From Streptomyces sp. NBC_01283 (lineage in GTDB: Bacteria; Actinomycetota; Actinomycetes; Streptomycetales; Streptomycetaceae), in NCBI RefSeq assembly GCF_041435335.1, contig NZ_CP108430.1:372001-436000 (forward strand): a stretch of 64,000 nt of DNA, read 5' to 3'. The notes beneath the pieces are model-generated. The model saw only the letters and a list, made by a program, of their open reading frames with translations. It was not told where the DNA came from and ran no database searches. A program made the position numbers and the translations under genes. Positions 44,639 to 53,541 of the stretch are shown here, in pieces (positions within the stretch are counted from its first letter, which is position 1; each line of letters starts with the position of its first letter).

Positions 44639-45979
44639 ATGCACCTTCCGACAGCAGGCGGTCCGTTCGTCCGCCACCTGCGCATGTGGCACGCCGTACT
44701 GGCCTCCCTCATAGGAGTAGCAGTGGTGGCGTGCCTCATCCTTCTCCCGTCCGACGGCGTGCGCGCGGTGCCCAACAGCCCCTGCCGAGCAGCCGATTCG
44801 ACGCGCAAGGACGTGCCCGCGGCCCTCGATCTCGACGGGGATGGCTTTGTCGATCTGGTGCACGAGATTTCCCGGTCGTTGAAGGTCGACGTGCTCGTCG
44901 TACCCGGCTCCGAGCACGGTCCGGACCACGACCGCACGACCCTCCTCACCCAGGAGGACCTCGGTGTGCCCGACGGCATCCAGACGGGTGACGACCCGTG
45001 GCAGCCCACGATCGCCGACCTGGATGAGGACGGCCACGCCGACCTCATCGTCAGCGGCGCCGCCCAGGTCCTGTGGGGAGGTCCCAAGGGCCCGCAGGCC
45101 AGCGGTCCGCACGGGAGCGTCCGACTGCCGGGCAGCGGATACAACACCGCGCCGATCGCCGGGGACTTCGATGGGGACGGCCACACCGACCTCGCGGTCT
45201 TCAGGGACTCGAACGAGAAACAGGAACTGATCGTCCTCAAGGGACCGTTCAAGCGCTCCGGCGCCCCCGCCCGGACGGTGGAGATCCCCAGCCCCGTCCA
45301 CGAGGGCGCGTCACCCGTGCTGGTCGCCGGGGACGCGAACGACGACGCCGCCACCGATCTCGCGCTCTACGACTCCCCCTACGATCCACCCCTGCTGTTC
45401 ACCGGCGGCACCCATACCGCCGGCGGCCTGAACAAGAAGCCCGAGCATCTGCCGGAGGGCGAGAACGTCGTCTTCGGCGACTTCGACGGCGATGGGCGAC
45501 AGGACGTCGCCATCGGCCGGAGCTTCGTCGACAGCTACGACGAGGTCGATACACCCCACCGCCGCGGCCAAGTCAGCGTCCGCTACGGGAAGGAGCCGGA
45601 CAAGTGGGTCACCATGGAGGGCGGTGACTTCAAGGAGGGCTTTGGCACCCGGCTCGCCGCCGGAGACTTCAACGGTGATGGCTGCGACGACCTGGCCGTG
45701 CAGCTCACCAAGAAGAAGGAGACGGGGGACGCGCGGATTGAGGTGCTGCGGGGCGGCTCTGAGCACGGGCTCGGGTCGAAGCCCTGGCGCACCACCAAGC
45801 GCTCCGTGCCGGGTGACGACGGCCCCGTCGACGGCACGCTCTTCGACGTCCACGACTGGGACCGCGATGGCCGCGCAGAACTGGCCCTTCTCGGCAAGGA
45901 CAGATGGTGGATCACCGACGGCACGGACCGCGACGAGGCGTCCTTCCCGGTCGCCCCCAGCAAGGACCAAGGTTCGTAG
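44639..45979 (+). CDS. FG-GAP/VCBS repeat surface or secreted protein
   Basis: 446 residues from ATG 44639 (ATG 44684 is an alternative). Signal anchor LASLIGVAVVACLILLPSDG near residue 20-40. Seven calcium-loop repeats of the type DLDGDGFVDLV, DLDEDGHADLIV, DFDGDGHTDLAV, DFDGDGRQDVAI, DFNGDGCDDLAV, DWDRDGRAELAL, forming a beta-propeller as in integrin alpha chains. Probably exported and Ca-binding; no enzyme domain. A decayed second copy of part of this gene lies at 47600-47747. Confidence 0.85.
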   Translation: MHLPTAGGPFVRHLRMWHAVLASLIGVAVVACLILLPSDGVRAVPNSPCRAADSTRKDVPAALDLDGDGFVDLVHEISRSLKVDVLVVPGSEHGPDHDRTTLLTQEDLGVPDGIQTGDDPWQPTIADLDEDGHADLIVSGAAQVLWGGPKGPQASGPHGSVRLPGSGYNTAPIAGDFDGDGHTDLAVFRDSNEKQELIVLKGPFKRSGAPARTVEIPSPVHEGASPVLVAGDANDDAATDLALYDSPYDPPLLFTGGTHTAGGLNKKPEHLPEGENVVFGDFDGDGRQDVAIGRSFVDSYDEVDTPHRRGQVSVRYGKEPDKWVTMEGGDFKEGFGTRLAAGDFNGDGCDDLAVQLTKKKETGDARIEVLRGGSEHGLGSKPWRTTKRSVPGDDGPVDGTLFDVHDWDRDGRAELALLGKDRWWITDGTDRDEASFPVAPSKDQGS

Positions 45980-46467
45980 GCACAGGCTCGTTCACCGACA
46001 CCCGGTGCGCTCCTACGCATTCAGTCTCACGGTCGATGTCCAGCCGGCGGCCGATGGGACACGGTGCTGAGACGGGCGGGTGTCCTGTCTCCCTGCACTT
46101 GGATTCTCACTCGGTCTCATCCGAGCTTTCCAATTCTCAACCAGCCTTGGTCGGCAGGACCGGCTCTGTCTGGTCCCACCGGACCGTGCTGGTCGGGGGC
46201 CTGCTCTGATCCGGTGGCGGATCTGCACCGGCTGGCCGGCTACGGCACTCGCGGCACGCCGCGGCGCCCGGGACCGTCGCTGAGGCGAGAGTGGCGGCAC
46301 CTGTGCCCATCCGAGAGCACGGCCCCCGAGGCGGCCGGATTCCCGCGCGGCTCTGCCGCGTGTCTTCAGCATGATCTAGCGAGGAACCCTGGGTGTTCAC
46401 GCCCGGGAGGAATCGCTTCTCAAGGCAGGTGTGACCCGCACAGGCGTACGGGTCTGGGCTGTTGGCC
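45980..46467. other. Intergenic region without gene
   Basis: 488 bases; nothing recognised on either strand. The right end may belong to the IS200-type element. Confidence 0.45.
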
Positions 46468-46840
46468 TCAGTCGGGACGTTTCTGGTTCTCGATGTACTC
46501 CTTGATGATCGCCAGCGGTGCTCCGCCGCAGGATGCTGCGAAGTAGGACGGGGACCAGAAGTGATCCCCCCACAGGTGCTTGCGGATGTGGCCGGGGAAC
46601 TCCTGGCGCAGCCTGCGGGCAGACACGCCCTTGAGGGAGCCGGACCAGTCGGGAGATGGTGACCTTGGGCGGGTAGTGCACCAGCAGGTGGACGTGATCG
46701 CGTTCGCCGTTGAACTCGACCAGCTCGGTTTCGAAGTCCGCGCATACGGCGAGCATGATCTCTTCGCAGCGCGGGAGGGTCTCGTCGGTGAACGGTCCGC
46801 ACCGGTATTTGGGCGTGAAGACCAAATGAGTGTCTGCAGA
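46468..46840 (-). pseudogene. IS200/IS605-type TnpA transposase fragment, frameshifted
   Basis: Y1 transposase. HLVFTPKYRCGPFTDETLPR, then VCADFETELVEFNGERDHVH LLV, containing the HUH motif (His-Val-His). After VTISRLV the frame changes near 46645, and SLKGVSARRLRQEFPGHIRK, HLWGDHFWSPSYFAASCG and APLAIIKEYIENQKRPD (with the catalytic Tyr) follow in another frame. The first 15-20 residues are missing, replaced by ISL3 sequence. No tnpB. Confidence 0.8.
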
Positions 46841-47196
46841 AGCCGGGCGCCGCCGCCGTCGGCGAGCAGCACCCCGGCCCTCTGCACCAGGTGCTGCAAC
46901 AGTGGGCTGCGACGCTGATAGCGCACCGTCAACCCCTCCACCTGCTCAACGAACGTCCGCCGACCGCAGCCCGGGCCGTCGCAGAACAGCCGCCGCACCG
47001 ACAGCCCGATCACGACCGGGCGGCCCCCGACAGTGACATCGGCCAGCGTGCGGCAATAGCGACTGTGCGTCCGTACGGAACCGCGACCGCAGCCCGGACA
47101 CGCCACCGTCAACTCCCGGGTACGGGCCGCGATACGGACCACGCCGCCCGCCACCCACACCCGTTCCACCCGCACCGCATCGGGGTGCGGAGACAC
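46838..47196 (-). pseudogene. ISL3-family transposase N-terminal fragment
   Basis: GTG 47196 begins a typical ISL3 N-terminus: VRVERVWVAGGVVRIAART, the zinc-binding CPGCGRGSVRTHSRYCRTLA, LSVRRLFCDGPGCGRRTFVE and VQRAGVLLADGGGARLL. The DDE catalytic region is absent: at 46838 it joins the TnpA fragment. The reading frame runs on through TnpA as a 242-codon chimeric ORF. Confidence 0.8.
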
Positions 47197-47599
47197 GATC
47201 TGTACGAGGTCATCACACTCGCCGACAATGGCGCGTCCCGTGACGGGGCGTCACCGGCGCACGGTGGCACTCCCCAACTTCAAGGAAATCTTGCCAGGGC
47301 CCTCGAAGTGCGCCGCGGAGTACAGAGACAAGTGCACCAGCTGTGGCGAGTTGGCGGTGGTCAGGGCGGCCAAGGATGGGGCCGGGCTGGCAGGCTGCAC
47401 TCGTGGCCCTCGACATTGCCTGGACGCCGGTTGGGCCGAAGCCACCCCCGTGCAGACCAGGGAGGCTGCCGTTCTCCCGTGCTGGTGGCCTCGGAACCGG
47501 CCCCATCTCGCCGCACTCTAGATGCAGGGTCTGACAAGTCGAGCCGGGCGACGCCGCCGTAGGGCGCGCCTGGCAAGGCCCGTCTCACGGCACCTAGCC
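47197..47599. other. Intergenic region
   Basis: About 400 bases with no convincing gene. A plus-strand frame at 47228-47521 starts with ATG (FKEILPGPSKCAAEYRDKCT) but no family is recognised. Confidence 0.35.
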
Positions 47600-47747
47600 C
47601 GTCGGCGGCCGCCGGATCGGCCCGGTCTGCGTCCGCTACGGGAGGGAGCCGGACCAGTGGGTCACCGGCGGCGACGGGACCGCCAACGGCCCTGGCAAGG
47701 AGCCGAAGCGGCTGTGCCACAGCGGCTCCACGATCCGACCTCGGTAA
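47600..47747 (+). pseudogene. Remnant of an FG-GAP paralogue
   Basis: Reads GPVCVRYGREPDQWVTGGDG, then GKEPKRLCHSGSTIRPR and TAA. This closely parallels GQVSVRYGKEPDKWVTMEGG in the intact FG-GAP protein at about 45570-45620, and the DNA is similar too. Upstream bases are too decayed to read. Confidence 0.6.
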
Positions 47748-47870
47748 GACTGGGCGGTGGGCTTCGAGAACGTCAGCCCCGAGTCTTCCGCATGCGTGCA
47801 ACCAGATAGCCGTTCGCTTAACCCTCCGTTTAGGGGGCACTCGGACAAGGACCGGCGAGGGCCGCTGGGC

Positions 47871-48005
47871 ATGGAGTTGAGTCAGGTGAACTGTCCCTCA
47901 TGCGGTGGATCGGCCCAACAAGCTTCGGACGGCTCCTGGGCGTGCGGGCAGTGCGGCCCTATCAGCCGTTCGGCAACAGCGGCATGGGTAGGGTCGAAGT
48001 CATGA
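47871..48005 (+). CDS. Tiny zinc-ribbon protein A
   Basis: 44 residues: MELSQVNCPSCGGSAQQAS, then GSWACGQCGPIS. Two CxxC pairs spaced as in a rubredoxin-type zinc ribbon. Overlaps the following gene by four bases (ATGA), so they form an operon. Confidence 0.6.
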   Translation: MELSQVNCPSCGGSAQQASDGSWACGQCGPISRSATAAWVGSKS

Positions 48006-48217
48006 CGTCCGAGACGCCTCCCCCGTCGGCCGGGGGATTCCAGCCACCAGGGATTACAACAACGGACTGTCGCGGCTGCGGCACCCAGATTTCAGGCATC
48101 AGCGGGCGCTACGCCTGCGGGGTGTGCGGCTGGACAAACCCGTGGGACGAGGGGCACCAAGACCTACCGACCACGGATGAAGGCCCTGACCGACCTCGCC
48201 ATGGGCCCGCCGCCTGA
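48002..48217 (+). CDS. Tiny zinc-ribbon protein B
   Basis: 71 residues: MTSETPPPSAGGFQPPGIT, then TDCRGCGTQISGISGRYACG and VCGWTNPWDEG. CxxC pairs form one zinc ribbon; the rest is Pro/Asp-rich and probably disordered. Coupled to protein A. Function unknown. Confidence 0.6.
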   Translation: MTSETPPPSAGGFQPPGITTTDCRGCGTQISGISGRYACGVCGWTNPWDEGHQDLPTTDEGPDRPRHGPAA

Positions 48218-48515
48218 GCCCCCGGCAGGCGGGGCCTGCGCTGCCCTACCTATCCGAGTGTGACCACGTGGGTGCGGCAGAACTGTGCTCCGCTGGGCCG
48301 GACGGACTGCTGGGATTCCCTGACGGCCAGGAGACCGGTAGCCACTACGCGACCGTCCAGGCCAACGCGTGGGCATGCATCAGAACCGATACCCGGCCGT
48401 GCGCGGTCGTCCGGGCTGGGGCCGCTTTTGGACCCCAGACCCGTACACGGCGGCGCTTTCCCCCAAGCCGGCGACTCTTTGTACTGTTTCGCCACAGTTC
48501 GGGTAGTTGATCGTC

Positions 48516-48758
48516 ATGCAGACTCACCGTCAAACCGTTCTCGCCGTCGAGGGTGGCGGCTCGCTGGTCTTCCTCATCGTCGGCATCGTCGTGGTCGCAG
48601 GGCTACTCGCCATGTTCATCAGCGGCCGGCGCCGCGCTGCCCGCCGCACCGAACCAACTGCACCGTCCCACCGCACTCCCCCCAGTGGCGAAGCCCAGCG
48701 CGGAGAAACCTGGCAGACCCCCGACGACGACCCCGAACAGGGCCACCCGCACCCCTGA
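48516..48758 (+). CDS. DUF6479-like small membrane protein
   Basis: 80 residues. One membrane helix (GGSLVFLIVGIVVVAGLLAM) followed by a basic patch (SGRRRAARR) and a Pro/acidic tail, the layout of DUF6479 proteins. ATG 48516 is chosen over 48507. Function unknown. Confidence 0.6.
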   Translation: MQTHRQTVLAVEGGGSLVFLIVGIVVVAGLLAMFISGRRRAARRTEPTAPSHRTPPSGEAQRGETWQTPDDDPEQGHPHP

Positions 48759-49297
48759 AACGAGGACCAGCTCAAGACGCCTCGACCGGATCGACTCCGG
48801 AGCGAATGAAGCAGACGCCCTGGCGTTGTTTGGCCCCCTGTGGTCGAGCCGGGAGGGCCTTCGACCTCCCCAGGCATCATGATCCTCCCGGCCCGCACGC
48901 GTCCGGTGCCCTTCTTCTCCACGCTCATGCATTCGCGTGTCGGCCCGGCGCTGACGACACCGCACGGTCGTCAGGCAAGCGCTTGCCGACGACGGCCAAG
49001 CAGCCATGGATGGCCGCGGTCCGCCTTGGTCGATGCTTTGCGCTGCTCGGTCTGCGACGGTCTGGCCCACCCCCCTACCGTTTTCGTAGCCCCGCGACGC
49101 CAGCCGCCCCTTGGCCCGGAGTCGCTAGGCCGTGCGGTCAGTCCGGGGGCGTTGCGTAAGAGGCGGTGCCGCGGAAACCTCGCAGTGCGGTCGGTTGTCC
49201 TGTCGACGTGCCGACGGGCCTAACCGCCCGGCCAGCGGGCATGAGGCCACTCGTGCAGGATGTCGAAGAAGCGGCCGACGAAAGAGAAGTGGTGTAA
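48759..49297. other. Intergenic region without gene
   Basis: 539 bases. Long antisense frames are present but show no family pattern. The VOC gene's ribosome site is in the last 20 bases. Confidence 0.45.
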
Positions 49298-49672
49298 GTG
49301 ATTCGAAAGCTGCAGGCTGTCGCGCTGGACTGCGCCGACCCGGTACGGCTCGCACGGTTCTACGCGGAGCTCCTCGGCGGCCGGGTGGTCGCAGACCCGG
49401 GGGATTCCGACTGGATCGAGGTGCACGGATTCGAGGGGACACCACTGGCCTGCCAGCGGGTGGAAAGCTACCGACCGCCGGAATGGCCCAGCCAGGAGCG
49501 CCCGCAGCAGCTCCATCTGGACTTCGACGTGGACGACCTCGACGGGGAGGAAAAGCGGGCGCTCGCCCTCGGCGCAACCGTGCTGGAGCGGACGGACCAA
49601 CTCCACCCAGAAGCCAATTGGCGAATTTACGCGGACCCGGCCGGCCACCCGTTCTGTCTCTGCCTCCACTGA
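49298..49672 (+). CDS. VOC family (glyoxalase-like) protein
   Basis: 124 residues, typical. LQAVALDCADPVRLARFYAE, the conserved start of glyoxalase-like domains; HLDFDVDDLDGEEKRALALG; YADPAGHPFCLC at the end. Metal-ligand positions seem partly kept (Asp, His, and the final segment). Substrate unknown. GTG 49298. Confidence 0.85.
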   Translation: MIRKLQAVALDCADPVRLARFYAELLGGRVVADPGDSDWIEVHGFEGTPLACQRVESYRPPEWPSQERPQQLHLDFDVDDLDGEEKRALALGATVLERTDQLHPEANWRIYADPAGHPFCLCLH

Positions 49673-49786
49673 CAGTCCGTCGAGTTCGTCGCACTCAAGC
49701 AGGCTCTTCAGCACGACACGGATGTGCCATCAGCATCAGGGGCCTCCACAAAATCCACTACTTGCAGGGGTACGTGCAACGCCGCG

Positions 49787-50090
49787 TCACCCCTCATTCC
49801 GGCGTTGCCTCCGCAGGGCCGACCACCGCTCAAGCCGTTGGCGAATCTGTTCCTCGTAGCCGTTTTGGGTGGGCTGGTAGTACGTCTCGCGGTCCATGTC
49901 GTCGGGGAAGTAGTCGGCGCCGGAGAAGCCATCGGTGGTGTCGGGGTCGTACTGGTAGTCCTTGCCGTAGCCGATGTCCTTCATCAGCCGGGTGGGAGCG
50001 TTGAGGATGTGGGCGGGCGGCATGAGTGAGCCGGTGCGGTGGGCGGCGCGGTGTGCGGCGTTGAAGCCGCGGTAGACGGCGCTTCTGCTG
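49787..50090 (-). pseudogene. RarA (MgsA) AAA ATPase C-terminal fragment
   Basis: The frame reads AVYRGFNAAHRAAHRTGSLM, PPAHILNAPTRLMKDIGYGK, DYQYDPDTTDGFSGADYFPD and YYQPTQNGYEEQIRQRLERW, the C-terminal tetramerisation region of replication-associated recombination protein A. The ATPase domain is missing. It can be read only as a duplicated, truncated tail; an intact rarA presumably lies elsewhere. Confidence 0.75.
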
Positions 50091-50283
50091 CTCGGCGGGC
50101 GTGTACCCGCCCCTCTGCGCGTACCTCATGATTCCGTCGTACCGCAGGGATCATGAACCGTCACGATCCCGCAGGCTCTACGAGTCAACCTGAGTAGCGA
50201 CGGGCTCACTGCAAGAGCAGGCAGAAACGCTCCAGATGTGTGCATCCGGCTTGTCGGCTGCGATTCCTCTCTAGCTTGATCGG

Positions 50284-50856
50284 ATGCTCAAAGCGTTCCT
50301 CATCAACGTGCTCCCAGTCGTCATCGCCGTGATCGCCATCGCTGTTCCCACCTGGATTGGTGTCCGGCAGACGCGGATCAGTCAGCACGTGAACAATATT
50401 CAGGCGATGATCACTCTGCTCGACGAGTTCCGGTCAGCCGCGTTTCACGACCAGCACGACTACGTGTGCAACCGTCTTCAGCAGGAACATGACCCGAGCG
50501 AGGGAGTGCGCGGGCTTCCCGGCGAGGCGAAGGCGGCCTTCTGCAATGTCGTGTACTACTACCATTCCTTCGCCACCCTGACCGTCTTCCAGCTCGTGGA
50601 CGAGAAGTTGTTTCTTCCGCTTCTACGTCACCGGATCATCAACGTCTGGAGGGCCACCCAGCCATTCGTAGAACGAGAGCGCGAGTTGCGAGGAAGCGAC
50701 AGCTCATACCTCTCAGCGTTCCAGGAACTCGCCCGCCGGACGGCCGAACTGCCCGACACATATATCCACGACCGCATTCTCGGCACCCGGCGCAACCGGC
50801 GAAGGCGGTTCTCCTTCTGGACAAGCCGCCGCCGTTCCGCACCGGACGGCATGTGA
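50284..50856 (+). CDS. Membrane-anchored hypothetical protein (DUF4760-like layout)
   Basis: 190 residues. N-terminal helix LINVLPVVIAVIAIAVPTWI spans the membrane; a cytosolic helical domain follows (TRISQHVNNIQAMITLLDEF, FCNVVYYYHSFATLTVFQLV, PLLRHRIINVWRATQPFVE). This layout is common to DUF4760 proteins. Basic tail (RRNRRRRFSF). Function unknown. Confidence 0.7.
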   Translation: MLKAFLINVLPVVIAVIAIAVPTWIGVRQTRISQHVNNIQAMITLLDEFRSAAFHDQHDYVCNRLQQEHDPSEGVRGLPGEAKAAFCNVVYYYHSFATLTVFQLVDEKLFLPLLRHRIINVWRATQPFVERERELRGSDSSYLSAFQELARRTAELPDTYIHDRILGTRRNRRRRFSFWTSRRRSAPDGM

Positions 50857-50865
50857 TCCTGTGGC

Positions 50866-51062
50866 TTATCCGCCGCGACTCGGGCAAGGTAAGCAGACTC
50901 CGGCCACACGTCCAGCCGCATCAGGCCCTCATCGCCATACGGCTGCGGCGGCAAGGGAGCCGAGAAGAACCCGGCGGAGACCAGCGGCTCCAGCCATTGC
51001 TGCCCAGCGCCTCCGAAAAACCGGAATTGGGTGGCCGGGGCATGGGGCAGGTTGTGGGGCAT
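50866..51062 (-). pseudogene. N-terminal fragment of a large protein
   Basis: Reads FRFFGGAGQQWLEPLVSAGF, then PYGDEGLMRLDVWPESAYLA RVAADKPQD. This resembles the first 60 residues of a group of large actinobacterial proteins of conflict-system type that carry a helical N-terminus with WP.S.YLARVA, but I cannot name the family. It stops abruptly at the 3' end of the neighbouring membrane-protein gene. Confidence 0.4.
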
Positions 51063-51173
51063 GCTCAGCCCGGTGGAGTGCGAACATCCACGAAACCGCC
51101 CCGAAGACGGGCCCGTTCATGCCACTCTGTCCCCCTTCTTGCGCTTGAAGCACTTCCATGAGGGGGACGGGGC

Positions 51174-51605
51174 ATGGACCGTCACGGGGATCTCGCCGAG
51201 GCAACCGTTCGGCTGTGGCACGACGAGTCGGCCGGAATGCGCGTGTCTGAGGCCGAAACGACAGCGTTGACGGAGGAGCTGGTGGGGCTCGCATTGCATC
51301 GCGTCACGCCGCTGCGCGCGGGGCCGGCGCCGGTGGGCACCCGGTCGGTCGAGGCGTGGGAGGCCGCCACGATCGTGATCACCCTGCGGACCGCGCCGAC
51401 ACTGGTGCGATCGTTGATCGGGCTGCTGCAGGACTGGCTGCGGCGCCGCAACTCCGGCTCCATCGAGATGAAGCTGGGCGAGCACAAACTGCGGCTCACC
51501 TCAGCCGGACGCGCCGAACAGCGCGAGGCGATCGAGCACTTCTTCACATCCGTCGAGCGGGACCGGGACGCGGCTCGGGCGGCGGAGTCCGGCGACCGTG
51601 GCTAG
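51174..51605 (+). CDS. EACC1-like effector-associated component
   Basis: 143 residues. Fits the actinobacterial 'effector-associated constant component' type 1: RSVEAWEAATIVITLRTAPT, LVRSLIGLLQDWLRRRNSGS, IEMKLGEHKLRLTSAGRAEQ. A small alpha/beta domain that in comparative-genomic studies accompanies effector proteins (caspases, trypsins) of NTP-dependent conflict systems. ATG 51174 has a G-rich ribosome site. Its last 8 bases overlap the caspase gene start, indicating translational coupling. No NTPase or sensor gene adjoins. Confidence 0.75.
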   Translation: MDRHGDLAEATVRLWHDESAGMRVSEAETTALTEELVGLALHRVTPLRAGPAPVGTRSVEAWEAATIVITLRTAPTLVRSLIGLLQDWLRRRNSGSIEMKLGEHKLRLTSAGRAEQREAIEHFFTSVERDRDAARAAESGDRG

Positions 51606-53103
51606 GCGGGCTCTCGTCGTGGCGGCCTCGCGCTACGACGATCCGCGGCTGGAACATCTGCCCGGGGCGGACGCGGACGCGCTAGCCCTCTCCGAGGTGC
51701 TGAGGGACGGGGCGATCGGGGGCTTCGAGGTCGGCGTCCTCAAGAACCGGACGCGCGACGAAGTGGCCCGGAGCGTGCAGTGTTTCTTCAACGCGGCGGC
51801 TCCCGAGGACCTTCTACTGCTCCATCTCTCCTGCCACGGCATAAAGGACTCCCGGGGCCGGCTGCACTTCGCCGCCCGGGACACGGAGGTCGACACGCTC
51901 GAAGCAAGCTCGCTCGACGCCGACTTCCTCAACGACCGCATGGAGCAGAGCGCGTCGCAGCAGATCATCCTGCTCCTTGACTGCTGCTACAGCGGCGCGT
52001 TCGTGAAGGGCCTGCGCACGCGCGCGGGCGAGCATGCCGTCGACGTGGCGGGCAACCTCGGAGGCCGCGGGCGCTTCATCATCACCTCCTCGACCTCGCT
52101 GCAGTACAGCCACGAGGACGGCGAGCGCAGCCGCGATGGGGCCAAGCCGTCGGTCTTCACCACGGCCGTGGTGCAGTCGCTGCGCCACGGCACGGGCGAC
52201 CGGGACGGTGACGGCCGCGTAGGCGCCGAGGAGTTCTACCGGGACGTCTGCGACCGGGTCCGGCGAATTCTGCCCGATCAGACGCCAACCCTCAGCGTCA
52301 ACAGCGCGACCGGTGACCTTGTCGTCGCCTTCAATCCGGCCGGGCCCAGACCGAGCCGTCCCGCCGCGGTCGAACCGGTCGCCGCGGCCACCCCGGAGCC
52401 GGGCCTGGCCGCGCCCTCAACGAATTTCCCGTTCGACCCGGTGAAGGGTTCCGGATACGACATCGGCGAGGTCATGAAACACCTCAATCAGGTCATCGAC
52501 CTCGTGTCGGACTCTCAACGGACCACACCTGTCCGGCCGCCCTACTTCTCCGAGGTGTCGGGCAAGAGGGGTATCGGCTACGACAAGCAGCAGGTGGACG
52601 CCCACATCGAGCGCCACCTCGCCGAACCCGCCGACTTCGAAATCGCGTTGCGCCGACTACTGCGAGAGCAGGGTGCCGCCCTCATCGACGCGGGCACATC
52701 CGTGGGGCGCAGAGTCGCCAAGCTTCGGGACAGGTGCCACCTCCTCAACTGGGAGCGGCTGATCGGTCACGTCGGGACGGGCCGCATCGTGAACTGGCGA
52801 TGGGCGGTGGCCTATACGAGCACACATCTGTGTGTACTCGACGGGACACACCTGCTGCGGGTGTCGTATCGGGAGCTGTCGTCCCTCTCGGTGTCCTCCA
52901 CGAGCCGGTGGGAGACCTGGTCGGGCAGCAACGACCAAGCGGGGTGGAGCGGGGAGACGGAAGTGGTCACCACCACGGTCCGCTTCGGCGCTCAGGCGGC
53001 AGTGTTCGAGGAGCCCTACGGGGAGCTGATGCGCGACGCCCTCAATGCCTTCGTCGCCGCCATGGCCGATCTCCGCAAGCGCCACCCCGACTGGTTCGCC
53101 TAG
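51598..53103 (+). CDS. Caspase-like protease (C14) with C-terminal accessory domains
   Basis: 501 residues from GTG 51598. Caspase domain 1-245: RRALVVAASRYDDPRLEHLP, catalytic His80 in LLLLHLSCHGIKD, Cys130 in IILLLDCCYSGAFVKGL. An EF-hand-like loop DRDGDGRVGAEEF (201-213) suggests calcium binding. A Pro/Ala-rich linker (245-280) follows. Residues 317-345 (FSEVSGKRGIGYDKQQVDAH) resemble a DivIVA-type membrane-targeting segment. Residues 380-495 are beta-rich with Trp (VNWRWAVAYTSTHLCVLDGT) and may be a PH-like domain. Coupled to EACC1. Probable self-destruction or signalling protease; substrate unknown. Confidence 0.85.
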   Translation: MARRALVVAASRYDDPRLEHLPGADADALALSEVLRDGAIGGFEVGVLKNRTRDEVARSVQCFFNAAAPEDLLLLHLSCHGIKDSRGRLHFAARDTEVDTLEASSLDADFLNDRMEQSASQQIILLLDCCYSGAFVKGLRTRAGEHAVDVAGNLGGRGRFIITSSTSLQYSHEDGERSRDGAKPSVFTTAVVQSLRHGTGDRDGDGRVGAEEFYRDVCDRVRRILPDQTPTLSVNSATGDLVVAFNPAGPRPSRPAAVEPVAAATPEPGLAAPSTNFPFDPVKGSGYDIGEVMKHLNQVIDLVSDSQRTTPVRPPYFSEVSGKRGIGYDKQQVDAHIERHLAEPADFEIALRRLLREQGAALIDAGTSVGRRVAKLRDRCHLLNWERLIGHVGTGRIVNWRWAVAYTSTHLCVLDGTHLLRVSYRELSSLSVSSTSRWETWSGSNDQAGWSGETEVVTTTVRFGAQAAVFEEPYGELMRDALNAFVAAMADLRKRHPDWFA

Positions 53104-53541
53104 GGTCCGTGTCAAAGGTCACCGGATGGTGATCACGGTTGGGTGATACGCCGACACGTCTTCCCCTCGTTGCTCGCGCGTGGCCGTCGGCCGGGCGCCG
53201 GATCCGCCCGGCCGCAGCGGCCATCCAGCCGCCGCCGCACCGTGCGCACATTCACCCCGCCCCACCGCACGCACGTGGGTGGTCAACGCCCCCGGCCGCA
53301 TCCACCTCCAACAACCGCGCGCTCAGCGCCAGCCCGGGCTCCCTTCCCGCCGTGCCCTCACCCCCCATCGAACAACTTCCTGCCGCCGACACCAAGACCC
53401 ACCCGGCCTTAACCGGCCGCCTTCGCCGCCACATCGGACCTTGCCCACCTCACCCGTGTGATCAAGCGAAAGCTCAAGAAGATCCGATGCCGCCCCCACC
53501 CGACCGTTGTCTGCCGCCCACCGGACTGATCATGGACTACG
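53104..53541. other. Intergenic region, nothing recognised
   Basis: 438 bases. Pro/Arg-rich shadow frames only. Confidence 0.45.
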
